Shown piece by piece: positions 8,682-17,143 of a stretch of DNA of 64,000 bases. Each line of letters starts with the position of its first letter. The first letter of the stretch is position 1. The translations under genes were made by a program, and so were the position numbers. Under the pieces are notes generated by a model. That model had not been told where the DNA came from, did no database searches, and saw nothing but the letters and a program-made list of their open reading frames with translations. The DNA comes from CAZGUG01 sp964625335 (GTDB lineage Bacteria; Bacillota; Clostridia; Ch29), in the NCBI GenBank assembly GCA_964625335.1, contig CAZVBE010000007.1:1-64000 (forward strand). The letters are read 5' to 3'.

Positions 8682-9722
8682 TTAATAGGTACCTGCCGGA
8701 ACAGGTTCTTTTGTTTTTATGCCTATAATATATTCTACCAGATCTGCTACTCTGTGGGAATAGCCCCATTCATTATCATACCAGGCAAGTATTTTTACCA
8801 TATTGTCCTCTAATACCATGGTAGAGGAAGCATCGATAATGGAAGAATGGGGATTGCTCCTATAATCTACCGAAACCAGGTCTTCTTCAGAAAAATCCAG
8901 TATACCTTTAAGCCTGTTGCCGGCAGCTTGTTTAAATATGCCGTTTACCTGCTCTGCGGTTACGGATTGTTTCAATTCCGCAACAAAGTCGGTTAATGAA
9001 ACGGTAGGCGTAGGAACCCTCACCGCAAGACCGTTGAGTTTCCCCTTAAGATGCGGAAGCACAAGTCCTATCGCCTTGGCTGCTCCGGTTGTTGTCGGTA
9101 TTATTGACATAAAGGCTGCTCTTGATCTTCTCAAATCCTTGTGGGGCAAATCCAGTATCCGCTGGTCATTTGTATATGAATGCACTGTTGTTAAAAATCC
9201 TCTTGTTATGCCAAACCTTTCATCCAGTATCATTGCAATGGGCGCCAGACAGTTCGTGGTACACGACCCGTTGGAAATAATGTGATGGTCTGCCGGGTTG
9301 TATTTATCGTGGTTAACCCCCAGAACCACAGTTATATCCTCTCCCTTTGCAGGGGCTGCAATTACAACCTTTTTGGCTCCTGATGCCAGATGTTTTTGAG
9401 CGCTTTCCCTGTCGTTGAAAGCCCCGGTAGCTTCTATAACAACATCAATACCCAGGTTACCCCAGGGTAAGGTTGCCGGATCCTTTTCGGAAAGTATTCT
9501 TATATATTCTTCATTTATACTCAATCCGTTTTCACCGGCCTTTACGTCCCCGTCAAATATTCCGTGTACGGAATCGTATTTAAAAAGGTGTGCCAGTGTC
9601 TTGGCATCCGCCAGATCGTTTATCGCAATTACCCTTAGATGCTGTTTGTGTTTTTCCAGTATTGCCTTTAAAACTATTCTTCCTATCCTTCCAAAGCCGT
9701 TTATTGCTATTCTTGTTTGCAA
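8682..9722 (-). CDS. gap: Glyceraldehyde-3-phosphate dehydrogenase, NAD-type (second of two)
   Basis: 346 aa. It oxidises glyceraldehyde 3-phosphate to 1,3-bisphosphoglycerate. The Rossmann motif INGFGRIGR and the catalytic-cysteine segment SNGSCTTNCLAP are intact. The cofactor-selecting Asp that ends the second beta strand is present (AIND, residue 36), and the S-loop reads LDLPHKDLR with the Leu-Pro pair typical of NAD enzymes, so an NAD-linked catabolic role is predicted. The start is TTG preceded by GGGAGGAATAATC. It is directly upstream of pgk and separated from the other gap gene by 188 bp. Confidence 0.96.
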   Translation of the reverse strand: MQTRIAINGFGRIGRIVLKAILEKHKQHLRVIAINDLADAKTLAHLFKYDSVHGIFDGDVKAGENGLSINEEYIRILSEKDPATLPWGNLGIDVVIEATGAFNDRESAQKHLASGAKKVVIAAPAKGEDITVVLGVNHDKYNPADHHIISNGSCTTNCLAPIAMILDERFGITRGFLTTVHSYTNDQRILDLPHKDLRRSRAAFMSIIPTTTGAAKAIGLVLPHLKGKLNGLAVRVPTPTVSLTDFVAELKQSVTAEQVNGIFKQAAGNRLKGILDFSEEDLVSVDYRSNPHSSIIDASSTMVLEDNMVKILAWYDNEWGYSHRVADLVEYIIGIKTKEPVPAGTY

Positions 9723-9910
9723 GATTATTCCTCCCGGATATCAAAAAGTCAATTTGATTTTTTTATTTTCTGCCTATATTCCTCTATATATTCTTTTTGA
9801 ATAATAGCAGATTTTTGATATGGGAGGTATGCTCATAAATAAAGGACTATGCAAAAACAGCCCTTTATTTTTTATATTAATTTTTTTATTGCGTTTTCCG
9901 TATGTAGTGT

Positions 9911-10930
9911 CTATACTCCCCTGCCGGCCATATAACGCACAAGATCCAGCACCCTGCAGGAATAACCCCATTCATTGTCATACCATGCCAGTACCTTCAC
10001 CATATCTTCGGCTACAATGATTGTGGAAAGGCCATCTACTATGGACGAATACGGGCTTTTTTTATAGTCGATAGAGACAAGGGGCTTGTCGCTGTATTGC
10101 AGTATACCCTTCAGCCTGCCCCCGGCAGCTTTCCGGAAAGCTTCATTGACCTCATCCACGCTGCCTGCCTTTCTGTCAAGGATTGCAACAAGGTCTACAA
10201 GGGATACGGTAGGGGTGGGTACTCTTATGGCCATTCCGTTTATCCTGCCCTTCAGCTTAGGCAAAACCAGCGAAACAGCCTTGGCAGCACCTGTGGTTGT
10301 AGGTATCATCGACAGGGCTCCCGCCCTGGCCCTTCTTAAATCCTTGTGTCTTGCATCCTGTATATTCTGGTCGTTTGTATATGCATGTATGGTTGTCATT
10401 TGTGCTTTATTTATTCCGAATTCGTCGTCCAGCACCTTTGCCACTGGCGCCAGACAGTTGGTGGTGCATGAAGCGTTTGAAACTATGTGATGCCTGTCAG
10501 GCTCATACAGCTCCTCATTGATGCCCATAACTATGGTTATGTCTTCGTCCTTGGCAGGTGCGGTTATAACTACCTTTTTAGCGCCGGATGCAATATGTTT
10601 CATCGCAGTTTCCCTTGTTCTGAAAGCCCCGGATGATTCAATTACCATATCTATACCAAGTTCCTTCCATGGCAGTTCCTCAAGGCCAAGACCGGTTAAC
10701 CCTTTGAACTTTCGCTCACCGATCAGTATATCATCGCCCTCGGCATAAACTTCTTCCTGATATGTATCGTAGAGTGAATCGTACTTAAAAAGATGGGCTT
10801 TGATAGCATTATCCGAGGACCTTGCGTTAATGGCCACAAACTCCAAATCCTTTATGCCCTGTTCCAATGCAGCCCGCAGCACATTCCTGCCTATCCTCCC
10901 GAAACCGTTGATTGCAACTCTTACAGTCAT
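9911..10930 (-). CDS. gap: Glyceraldehyde-3-phosphate dehydrogenase, probable NADP-type (first of two)
   Basis: 339 aa from the ATG that follows GGAGGGATATCAA; an upstream in-frame start would add five residues. It is a complete GAPDH with INGFGRIGR and SNASCTTNCLAP. It differs from its neighbour at both known cofactor-choice sites: the Asp after the second beta strand is replaced (AINAR, Ala 36-Arg 37), and the S-loop reads QDARHKDLR instead of LDLPHKDLR. Bacillus GapB and plastid GAPDHs have comparable replacements and use NADP, so an NADP-linked or dual role is inferred. It is the first glycolytic gene after rpoN, 47 bp downstream. Confidence 0.94.
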   Translation of the reverse strand: MTVRVAINGFGRIGRNVLRAALEQGIKDLEFVAINARSSDNAIKAHLFKYDSLYDTYQEEVYAEGDDILIGERKFKGLTGLGLEELPWKELGIDMVIESSGAFRTRETAMKHIASGAKKVVITAPAKDEDITIVMGINEELYEPDRHHIVSNASCTTNCLAPVAKVLDDEFGINKAQMTTIHAYTNDQNIQDARHKDLRRARAGALSMIPTTTGAAKAVSLVLPKLKGRINGMAIRVPTPTVSLVDLVAILDRKAGSVDEVNEAFRKAAGGRLKGILQYSDKPLVSIDYKKSPYSSIVDGLSTIIVAEDMVKVLAWYDNEWGYSCRVLDLVRYMAGRGV

Positions 10931-10977
10931 TTGATATCCCTCCATATTTTTTATATATATTTTTTAAATTTTTTCAG

Positions 10978-12363
10978 TTAACCGTATCTTTTCCTTCTGC
11001 CCGAGGATGCTATTCCAAGTTCATCCCTGTATTTTGCAACCGTTCTTCTGGATATATTAATACCCCTTGAATTCAATATATCTGTAATCCTTTGGTCGCT
11101 TACGGGTTTTTGGGGATCCTCCTTGTCTATTATCCCCTTCAGAGCTTCTTTAATGCTCTCGGATGATATTCCCTCGCCATAAACGCTGCTCACTCCGCTG
11201 GTAAAGAAAAATTTCAGTTCATATATTCCCCTGGGAGTCTGAACATATTTGCCGTTTGTAGCTCTGCTTACCGTCGACTCGTGCACCCCCACCTTTACGG
11301 CTATATCCTTCAAGGTTAAAGGTTTTAAAGCTTTAACCCCGATTTTAAAAAACTCCTTCTGATACTCGACTATAGCATTTACCACTTTATACAGGGTCAT
11401 CCTGCGCTGCTCTATACTTTTAATAAGCCAAAGAGCAGCCTCCAGTTTGCCGGCTATATACCTCGAAATGCCGGGCTGGTCTTCGCAATTGTTTAGTATG
11501 CTTCTATAATATGAGTTGATAATAAGCCTTGGTGCAGCACTGTCATTCACAAGTACAACAAATTCATCGTCAATCTGTTTTACTACTACGTCGGGCGCGA
11601 TATACTTAACGTCGTTTGTATTGTGAAAAGCTCTACCGGGCTTGGGTTCAAGGGTTTTAATAATGTCGTATATCCTTTGAACCTCAGCGGTCGAAATGTT
11701 TAATTCCTTTGCAATATGGTTAAATTTCTTGTCCCCGAGATTTCCCAGGTAACTCTCTATTATTTTTTTGACCAATGGGTCGTCTATATCCTTTGCCTTC
11801 AGCTGCAGCATCAGACACTCCTTCAAATCCCGGCATCCAACACCGGCAGGATCGAAGGTCTGGATTATGGATAGAACTTTTTCTATATCCGTGCCCTTAA
11901 CACCAAAAACTTCAGCAATCTCCTGTATATCAGCGGTAAGATAACCATTGTCATTAAGGCTCTCTATTATATATTCTCCTATTTTCCTTTGCTGCTCCGG
12001 CACAATCGTAATGTGCAATTGAAAAAACAGGTGGTCTTTAAGGGTTGTATGACTGGCTACATAGTTCTCATATGAAAAGTCGCTGTCGGAATCATTGTTG
12101 TAGCCGTATTCTCCCCTGCCGTATTCAACGTTCTTGATAAGCTGTAATATTAAATTCTCCCCGTCTTCCGAAGGATTGGTCTCTATATTGGCTTCTATAT
12201 CGTCTTCCTTCTCCTCAATCAATGGATTGGTCTCAAGCTGCTGCTGAATGTACTCCTTAAGTTCCAGCGAGGATAACTGTAATATCTTTATCGCCTGCTG
12301 CAGCTCCTGGGTCATTATTAATTTTTGGGTTTGTTCCAGAGATAAATTAAACCCCATCTTCAT
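10978..12363 (-). CDS. rpoN: RNA polymerase sigma-54 factor (RpoN)
   Basis: 461 aa from the ATG after GGGGAGATTGTT. Sigma-54 directs transcription from -24/-12 promoters that need an enhancer-binding ATPase. Region I is Gln/Leu-rich (QTQKLIMTQELQQAIKILQL), then an acidic region II, the core-binding region, the helix-turn-helix (VHESTVSRATNGKYVQTPRG) and the C-terminal RpoN box ISRRTVAKYRDELGI. It sits immediately upstream of the gap-gap-pgk-tpiA-eno run; the CggR-type repressor often found at this position is absent. No enhancer-binding protein lies in the window, and no convincing -24/-12 promoter was found. Confidence 0.96.
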   Translation of the reverse strand: MKMGFNLSLEQTQKLIMTQELQQAIKILQLSSLELKEYIQQQLETNPLIEEKEDDIEANIETNPSEDGENLILQLIKNVEYGRGEYGYNNDSDSDFSYENYVASHTTLKDHLFFQLHITIVPEQQRKIGEYIIESLNDNGYLTADIQEIAEVFGVKGTDIEKVLSIIQTFDPAGVGCRDLKECLMLQLKAKDIDDPLVKKIIESYLGNLGDKKFNHIAKELNISTAEVQRIYDIIKTLEPKPGRAFHNTNDVKYIAPDVVVKQIDDEFVVLVNDSAAPRLIINSYYRSILNNCEDQPGISRYIAGKLEAALWLIKSIEQRRMTLYKVVNAIVEYQKEFFKIGVKALKPLTLKDIAVKVGVHESTVSRATNGKYVQTPRGIYELKFFFTSGVSSVYGEGISSESIKEALKGIIDKEDPQKPVSDQRITDILNSRGINISRRTVAKYRDELGIASSGRRKRYG

Positions 12364-12461
12364 AACAATCTCCCCTAAAACCAAATTGGTACTGCAAACA
12401 ACCCCTTTATACCTTCTATTATATAATATTATAGCATAACTTACTTAATCACAAATAGTGG

Positions 12462-12505
12462 ATATAATAAAAGAGGCTTCCCTACAGGAAGCAGGGAAGC
12501 TTCTT
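12462..12505 (-). terminator. Terminator of the glycine reductase operon
   Basis: On the minus strand AAGAAGCTTCCC pairs with GGGAAGCCTCTT across an 11-base loop, followed by TTATTATATC, beginning a few bases after the grdD stop codon. It separates the grd operon from rpoN. Confidence 0.82.
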
Positions 12506-12508
12506 TTA

Positions 12509-13684
12509 TCAGCAGCCTTCCTCTTCGGTGACATAGCCTTCCTTATCCAAAAGATCCTTTGCAGTATCCAACTCATCCTCCGCCACCATCACCACCGGAC
12601 CGGTGCATCCCATGCCGGTCTCGGCGTATACCTTGCCTCTCCATAATACCTCCACAGCACTGTCAAGGTCCATTATGTCGATTCCCGATATCGATGCGGT
12701 TACTATCCTTTTGGGCGGCGCTTCAATATTCTCATGCCTGTCGGTCTCTGGCTGCTCTTTCCTTACCCCCGCCAACAGGGTCTCCAGCCCTGCTTTCTTT
12801 ACAGCGGCCATTTCCCGGGCTGTCACCTGGACAAGCTTACCCCGTGCAAGGCCCGCGGCATATTCTATTGACCTGGCAATCACCGGGGCTCCGGACGCCC
12901 TGGACAGTATAAGTATTATCCTGGAATATCCTTCGCCCACACCCGGCCCGTAACCGTACCCCAACGATTCATAACTGCCGCCTGTGGTATAAGATGAAAA
13001 AACTTTCATCAGTATGTTGCCGGTAAGGGTATCGGTGACCATAATATCAGGGGTGCCTGTCAGCAGGTCGTTCCCCCTCATCACATGCCCTCCATCGCTT
13101 CTTCCGGATTCCGCAAAGTCTATTTCACAGCCCTTTTCCTTCAGCCCCAGCAGTATTCTTTCAACCTGCCGTGCACCATCTACATTAAGTATACCTATGG
13201 TTGGCTTTGGATTGCCCATAGCCTTTGCGCAGGCAATACCGTATACGGCGTTTTTGACCATTGCCTCCACCCTGCCCACCGCAGAGGTGCCGGTTGTGGT
13301 GGCTATATACATTTCCCTGCCTGCACCGGGAGTAATTACCCTGCCGACAGTAGAAACCCCTATGGGGAAATTGTAGTGCATTGTTACACAGCAGTCTATC
13401 TCACCGCTGTCCAGCAGCTGCTCCATTTTGTCGTGCATTTCCTTTTCATCCCGGGCGGCAACGGTTCTTAAGCCGCTCTTTCCGGCGGAGCCTATAAGCA
13501 CTATTTCCAGGGACGGGTTACTGCCTGCCGCCTGCTCGGCGCCCTTAACAAGTTCTTCGGTTCCAAGTTCGCTTCCAAGAGTTGTTAATCCTACCCTTAT
13601 TCTTCCTGCATAGCTTCCCGTCTCCAACCCCTCCGCCATCTGGTTGAACACGTCTCCGATTATTTTTCTAACATCCGTTTCCAA
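12509..13684 (-). CDS. grdD: Glycine reductase complex component C, alpha subunit GrdD
   Basis: 391 aa. With GrdC it forms protein C, which takes the carboxymethyl group from selenoprotein A and releases acetyl phosphate. Two cysteines known to matter in the family are visible: Cys 98 (in EIDCCVT) and Cys 360 (in GMGCTGP, matching the reported catalytic Cys 359 of Eubacterium acidaminophilum). The start is TTG after GGGGTGAG, 12 bp downstream of grdC. The gene ends TGA TAA, so here TGA is read as a stop. It is the last gene of the operon. Confidence 0.95.
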   Translation of the reverse strand: METDVRKIIGDVFNQMAEGLETGSYAGRIRVGLTTLGSELGTEELVKGAEQAAGSNPSLEIVLIGSAGKSGLRTVAARDEKEMHDKMEQLLDSGEIDCCVTMHYNFPIGVSTVGRVITPGAGREMYIATTTGTSAVGRVEAMVKNAVYGIACAKAMGNPKPTIGILNVDGARQVERILLGLKEKGCEIDFAESGRSDGGHVMRGNDLLTGTPDIMVTDTLTGNILMKVFSSYTTGGSYESLGYGYGPGVGEGYSRIILILSRASGAPVIARSIEYAAGLARGKLVQVTAREMAAVKKAGLETLLAGVRKEQPETDRHENIEAPPKRIVTASISGIDIMDLDSAVEVLWRGKVYAETGMGCTGPVVMVAEDELDTAKDLLDKEGYVTEEEGC

Positions 13685-13696
13685 ACGCTCTCACCC

Positions 13697-15232
13697 CTAT
13701 TCCTCCAGCAGCCGGGCTGCAAATTCTTTCAGGCTTTGAGCAATCATTGTCTTTATCTGCTCTTGGTTAATCCCGGTTTCCATGGTGGCCTTACCGGAAT
13801 TTTTCTCCACGACTATCGATACGCCGTCAAACAGATTGGTCATACGCCCAAGGAAAAGACTTCCTTTTCCTACAATCATTGCTCTCTGTATCAAGCCCCT
13901 TTGCATCATATCCCTGCAGTGACCCAGGAAGGGTACTCCCGAGGGTATATGTCCCTGGGTGGGCGCAAAGCCCGGCATACCGTGTTTTTTCGTAAATTCG
14001 TTCAGCTTTTCCCTTTGAAGCTCATTCCGCTTAACTCCCAAAGCGCCTATCATTTTATAGTTTGCAGCCGGAACATCCCCCGCTCCTGCCGGCACAGTTA
14101 TCTCGGGGTTCTGCATTTCCACCGAATACTTATCTATATCGGTAATCTTCATCCCGCCTTTTTCCAAAGGTGATATCACCAGCGAGGTAATAACCGCCTG
14201 GGGAGAAGAACCCGTTCCAACGGTATGAAAGCCAACCAGATCGGTTCTCAGTATGGGATTCACGCCATCGTTTTCACTAATTAGCACGGCAAAACCGCCA
14301 AGCGCATCCTCAAGCACCGGCAGCCCCTTGGCCACATGGTCCTTACCGTTCATGCCCAGCTTGGCAGTCGCACCGCCTGCCACAACCGCCACGTTCTTGT
14401 ATACTCCCGACTTAACAAGGGCTGCTGCCTGGATAAGGGCATGGGTGGGAGCCGCACAGAAACCCCTGATGTCTGAACCGGTAGCATTAACGCAACCCGA
14501 TACTTCCGCAATCGACTTGGCAAAATTACCGCCACCACGCTGGTTAATATCACCGCACGCCTCCTCCGAACACTCTATCACATAGTCAATACTTCCCGGG
14601 TCAATACTGTTTAACTTCAATAAATCGATAAGCGCCAGCACCCCCGATGCCTTGGTGACAAGGTTCTCAAACATGACATGGGCGCTTAGGTTGATATCTT
14701 TGTCATGGGCTCTTTTAACGCATCCTACCAGCCGGCCGTCCATATACATGCCTTCGGCATGGTGGTTTTTTACCGGATCCTCAATTTCAGCGATGTCAAC
14801 GCCCTCATTTAACTTTCCGGCCATTGTTTCGCCCAGCATCCTGTGGGCTGTGAGCTTTTCTTTCATTGATAAGGCAAAATCCCTTTCCAGTTTAACCAGG
14901 TCAAAGGCATCGCATATTTTCATAAGTGCGTAAAACTCATCCTGGGGCATTATTTCCCCCATTTTGCCAAACCTGTCCGCACCGGAAATACCGTTTTGGT
15001 ACCAGGGCTTATCTATATTCCTTAGGTCCTCGGGATTGCTGCTGCCTATATAAACCTGATTCGGGGGATAGGCAACAACCTCTTCGAATTTCCGCATATG
15101 CCCCTTTATCCTTTGCAAATATTCCGAGTTGGGGTTTGCCGCCCTTTCCATGGTCTGGGTAGACCCGTTGTTTATCGTTATATCCGGCGCATGCACCAGT
15201 ATATAGCTTGTTCCCTTTATTACAGCGAACAT
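13697..15232 (-). CDS. grdC: Glycine reductase complex component C, beta subunit GrdC
   Basis: 511 aa. The thiolase/KAS III-like fold of this subunit carries out acetyl transfer to phosphate within protein C. The ATG chosen lies seven bases after GGAGGT and gives the family start MFAVIKGTSYILVHAPD. Visible elements include the cysteine region DYVIECSEEACGDINQRGGG, VVAGGATAKLGMNGK and the Gly-rich C-terminal part VGKGSLFLGRMTNLFDG. It is separated from grdB by a 68-bp gap that contains a perfect inverted repeat. Confidence 0.95.
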   Translation of the reverse strand: MFAVIKGTSYILVHAPDITINNGSTQTMERAANPNSEYLQRIKGHMRKFEEVVAYPPNQVYIGSSNPEDLRNIDKPWYQNGISGADRFGKMGEIMPQDEFYALMKICDAFDLVKLERDFALSMKEKLTAHRMLGETMAGKLNEGVDIAEIEDPVKNHHAEGMYMDGRLVGCVKRAHDKDINLSAHVMFENLVTKASGVLALIDLLKLNSIDPGSIDYVIECSEEACGDINQRGGGNFAKSIAEVSGCVNATGSDIRGFCAAPTHALIQAAALVKSGVYKNVAVVAGGATAKLGMNGKDHVAKGLPVLEDALGGFAVLISENDGVNPILRTDLVGFHTVGTGSSPQAVITSLVISPLEKGGMKITDIDKYSVEMQNPEITVPAGAGDVPAANYKMIGALGVKRNELQREKLNEFTKKHGMPGFAPTQGHIPSGVPFLGHCRDMMQRGLIQRAMIVGKGSLFLGRMTNLFDGVSIVVEKNSGKATMETGINQEQIKTMIAQSLKEFAARLLEE

Positions 15233-15254
15233 ATATACACCTCCACACTTTAGC

Positions 15255-15284
15255 AAATGGGTGATGCCATGGCATCACCCATTT
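15255..15284 (-). repeat. Perfect 30-nt inverted repeat between grdB and grdC
   Basis: AAATGGGTGATGCCA is followed immediately by its exact reverse complement. In RNA it would form a long hairpin with a four-base loop. On the transcribed strand it is followed by GCTAAAGTGTGGAGG rather than T residues, so it is probably not a simple terminator; a processing, stability or partial-attenuation role between grdEAB and grdCD is possible. Confidence 0.75.
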
Positions 15285-15300
15285 GTCTGTCTACTGGTAT

Positions 15301-16608
15301 CTAACTCTCAAACACAGTCTGACCATCCACTTCTGTCTGCAGCGCTTTGAGCGCTTTCTCCACAAGCTGCCTTCTTAAAACCTTTTCCTCTTCCATGGAA
15401 AGCTTGGGATTGCCCAGGGGATGTGGAATGGCAATAGCTGGTATTATCCTGTTGGCTCCTACAGTCAGTGAAATAGGAACTACCGTACACATATGAACAA
15501 CCGGAATACCCGCCCTTTCTATTTCTTTTACCATCGTTGCTCCGCAACGAGTACAGGTTCCTCAGGTTGAGGTGAGTATAACAGCATCCACCCCGTCAGC
15601 CTTAAGCTCCTTTACAAATTCGGTTGCAAAGCCCACTGCATTGCCTACCGAAGTACCGTTACCCACCGTTGCATAATAGTACCTGTGCAGCTGTCCGATT
15701 GTCCCGTCCTTCTCCATGTCCCGTAAAACATCCACCGGGAGCACCCTGTCCGGGTCATCGTTTGCATATGTAGGATCATAGCCCCCGTGGGCTGTCTCGT
15801 ATTTTTCAGACGTAAGGTCGGCCACACCGTTTATATCATATTTACCGTATTTTGATGCGCTGGAGGCCTCTATGTTGTCCGGATTACCCTTGGGCACTAT
15901 ACCCCCAGAGGTAACAAGGGCAATTTTGACTTTGCCCATATCCTTTACTGCCGGATTGGGAGTAACCCTGTCGAAGTTGGGCATCGGGTACTCAGTTTCG
16001 AAGGGCTGCCCTTTCAGCTTTGCCAGCAGCATGTCTACCGCCCTCTGTGAGCCCCTGACATCCCTGTACATATTTCTTCTGATACCCTTTTCCAGCAATC
16101 CGTCTTCCGGCCCATTAAGCTCTTCACCTCTCATAAGCTTCAGGGCAACCTTTGCCATGACGGGAACTGCGTTGCGCATGTCAGCGGCAGAACTGCCCGT
16201 CTTCACTATGTTCACGTCCTTACGGTAAAGGTCAACGCCGGGATTTTCTATATACATACCGGTGAGTACCGGAATGCCTAATTCCTGCGATACGGCTTTA
16301 CAAATATCCCCGCAGGCAACTCCATACCTGCCGGCATTAAAGGCCGGGCCTGCAATGAATAAGTCGGCCTTTTGCTGTTTTACCAGGTCAAGGATGGTTT
16401 CTCTGGCCCCATCGAGATTCTCATTGTAATAGGAATCCCCGCATACAACCGTCGCAACTATCTCAGCGTGCTGTCCGAAGGCAGCTGCAAGTGCCGCTCC
16501 GGGACCCACCTTGCCTTCCCGTATTTCCGGTCTTATATCGGCTTTCTCCTCGCCTCCCAGGCCGGCAAAGAACTGGTTAATATAATGTACTACCCTTACC
16601 TTACTCAT
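15301..16608 (-). CDS. grdB: Glycine reductase component B, selenoprotein subunit GrdB
   Basis: 435 aa when the in-frame TGA at 15564-15562 is read as selenocysteine (residue 349). The context is TST-U-GTCTRCGATMV, the UxxCxxC redox motif of GrdB, which cleaves the bound substrate and transfers the carboxymethyl group to selenoprotein A. Coding potential and family similarity run through the TGA: upstream PVLTGMYIENPGVDLY and YYYATVGNGTSVGNA, downstream AGIPVVHMCTVVPISLTVGA. The ATG follows GGGGGGAGA. A gene finder that stops at TGA would split it into a 348-aa gene and a 77-aa fragment. It is 36 bp downstream of grdA. Confidence 0.96.
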
Positions 16609-16644
16609 TTTCTCTCCCCCCTTCTATTAGGGAAATTTATTTTA

Positions 16645-17115
16645 CTAATACTTGCTGTACTGCGATCTTATAGAGGTCATTTCCTCAACAATGGCATCAA
16701 CATCCAGCACCATCTCCATCATGCCTACCTGCTCGTCGTACACATCTGCATCAACTGCATTCTTAACGTCAGGTTCAACCATATGATAAACACCGAGTCC
16801 CAACTGGACTCCTGCCAATGGACCTGCATAGGTCGGATCACCTGCAGTTACTGTCTCTGCAGCCAATCCTGCCGATTCTGCCTCGGATGCGCCAAGCACT
16901 ACTATTACGTTTTCGGCACCATGTTTTTCGGCTGCATCCTTAACCCTCTGCTGGTTTTCCAGGTCCATAGCTCCTGCTGCGGTTCAGACGAAGCATTCGG
17001 TTGTTGAAAATACCACTTCCGCCCCGGCGCTCTTCACGCATTCCTCAATGGCAGGGCCCGGCACACCGTCCCGGTCGCCGATTATTATCACTTTTTTACC
17101 CTTAAACACCGCCAT
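16645..17115 (-). CDS. grdA: Glycine reductase component A, selenoprotein GrdA
   Basis: 156 aa with selenocysteine from the in-frame TGA at 16986-16984. The context TTECFV-U-TAAGAMDLENQQ is the invariant CxxU site of selenoprotein A, the small carrier that forms the Se-carboxymethyl intermediate and is reduced by thioredoxin. Two adjacent ATGs follow GGAAAGG; the second gives Sec at residue 44, the family position, and was chosen (the first would start at 17118). The N-terminus GKKVIIIGDRDGVPGPAIEE is canonical. It sits 28 bp after grdE and 36 bp before grdB. Confidence 0.95.
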
Positions 17116-17143
17116 CATCCTTTCCGAATATTTTGTGGATACT

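Noticed and set aside
9837..9872. AAATAAAGG/CCTTTATTT stem between the two gap genes as a terminator of the first gap gene
   Set aside because: The T tract is on the plus-strand side; on the minus strand the stem is followed by ATGAGCATACC, so termination of the gap transcript there is not supported.
9820..10020. 66-codon plus-strand frame starting behind GGGAGGT upstream of gap
   Set aside because: Most of it is antisense to the first gap gene and it has no family resemblance; the ribosome-site-like string alone is insufficient.
12509..12511. TGA at the end of grdD as another selenocysteine codon
   Set aside because: TAA follows immediately and the protein is already full length with its terminator next to it.
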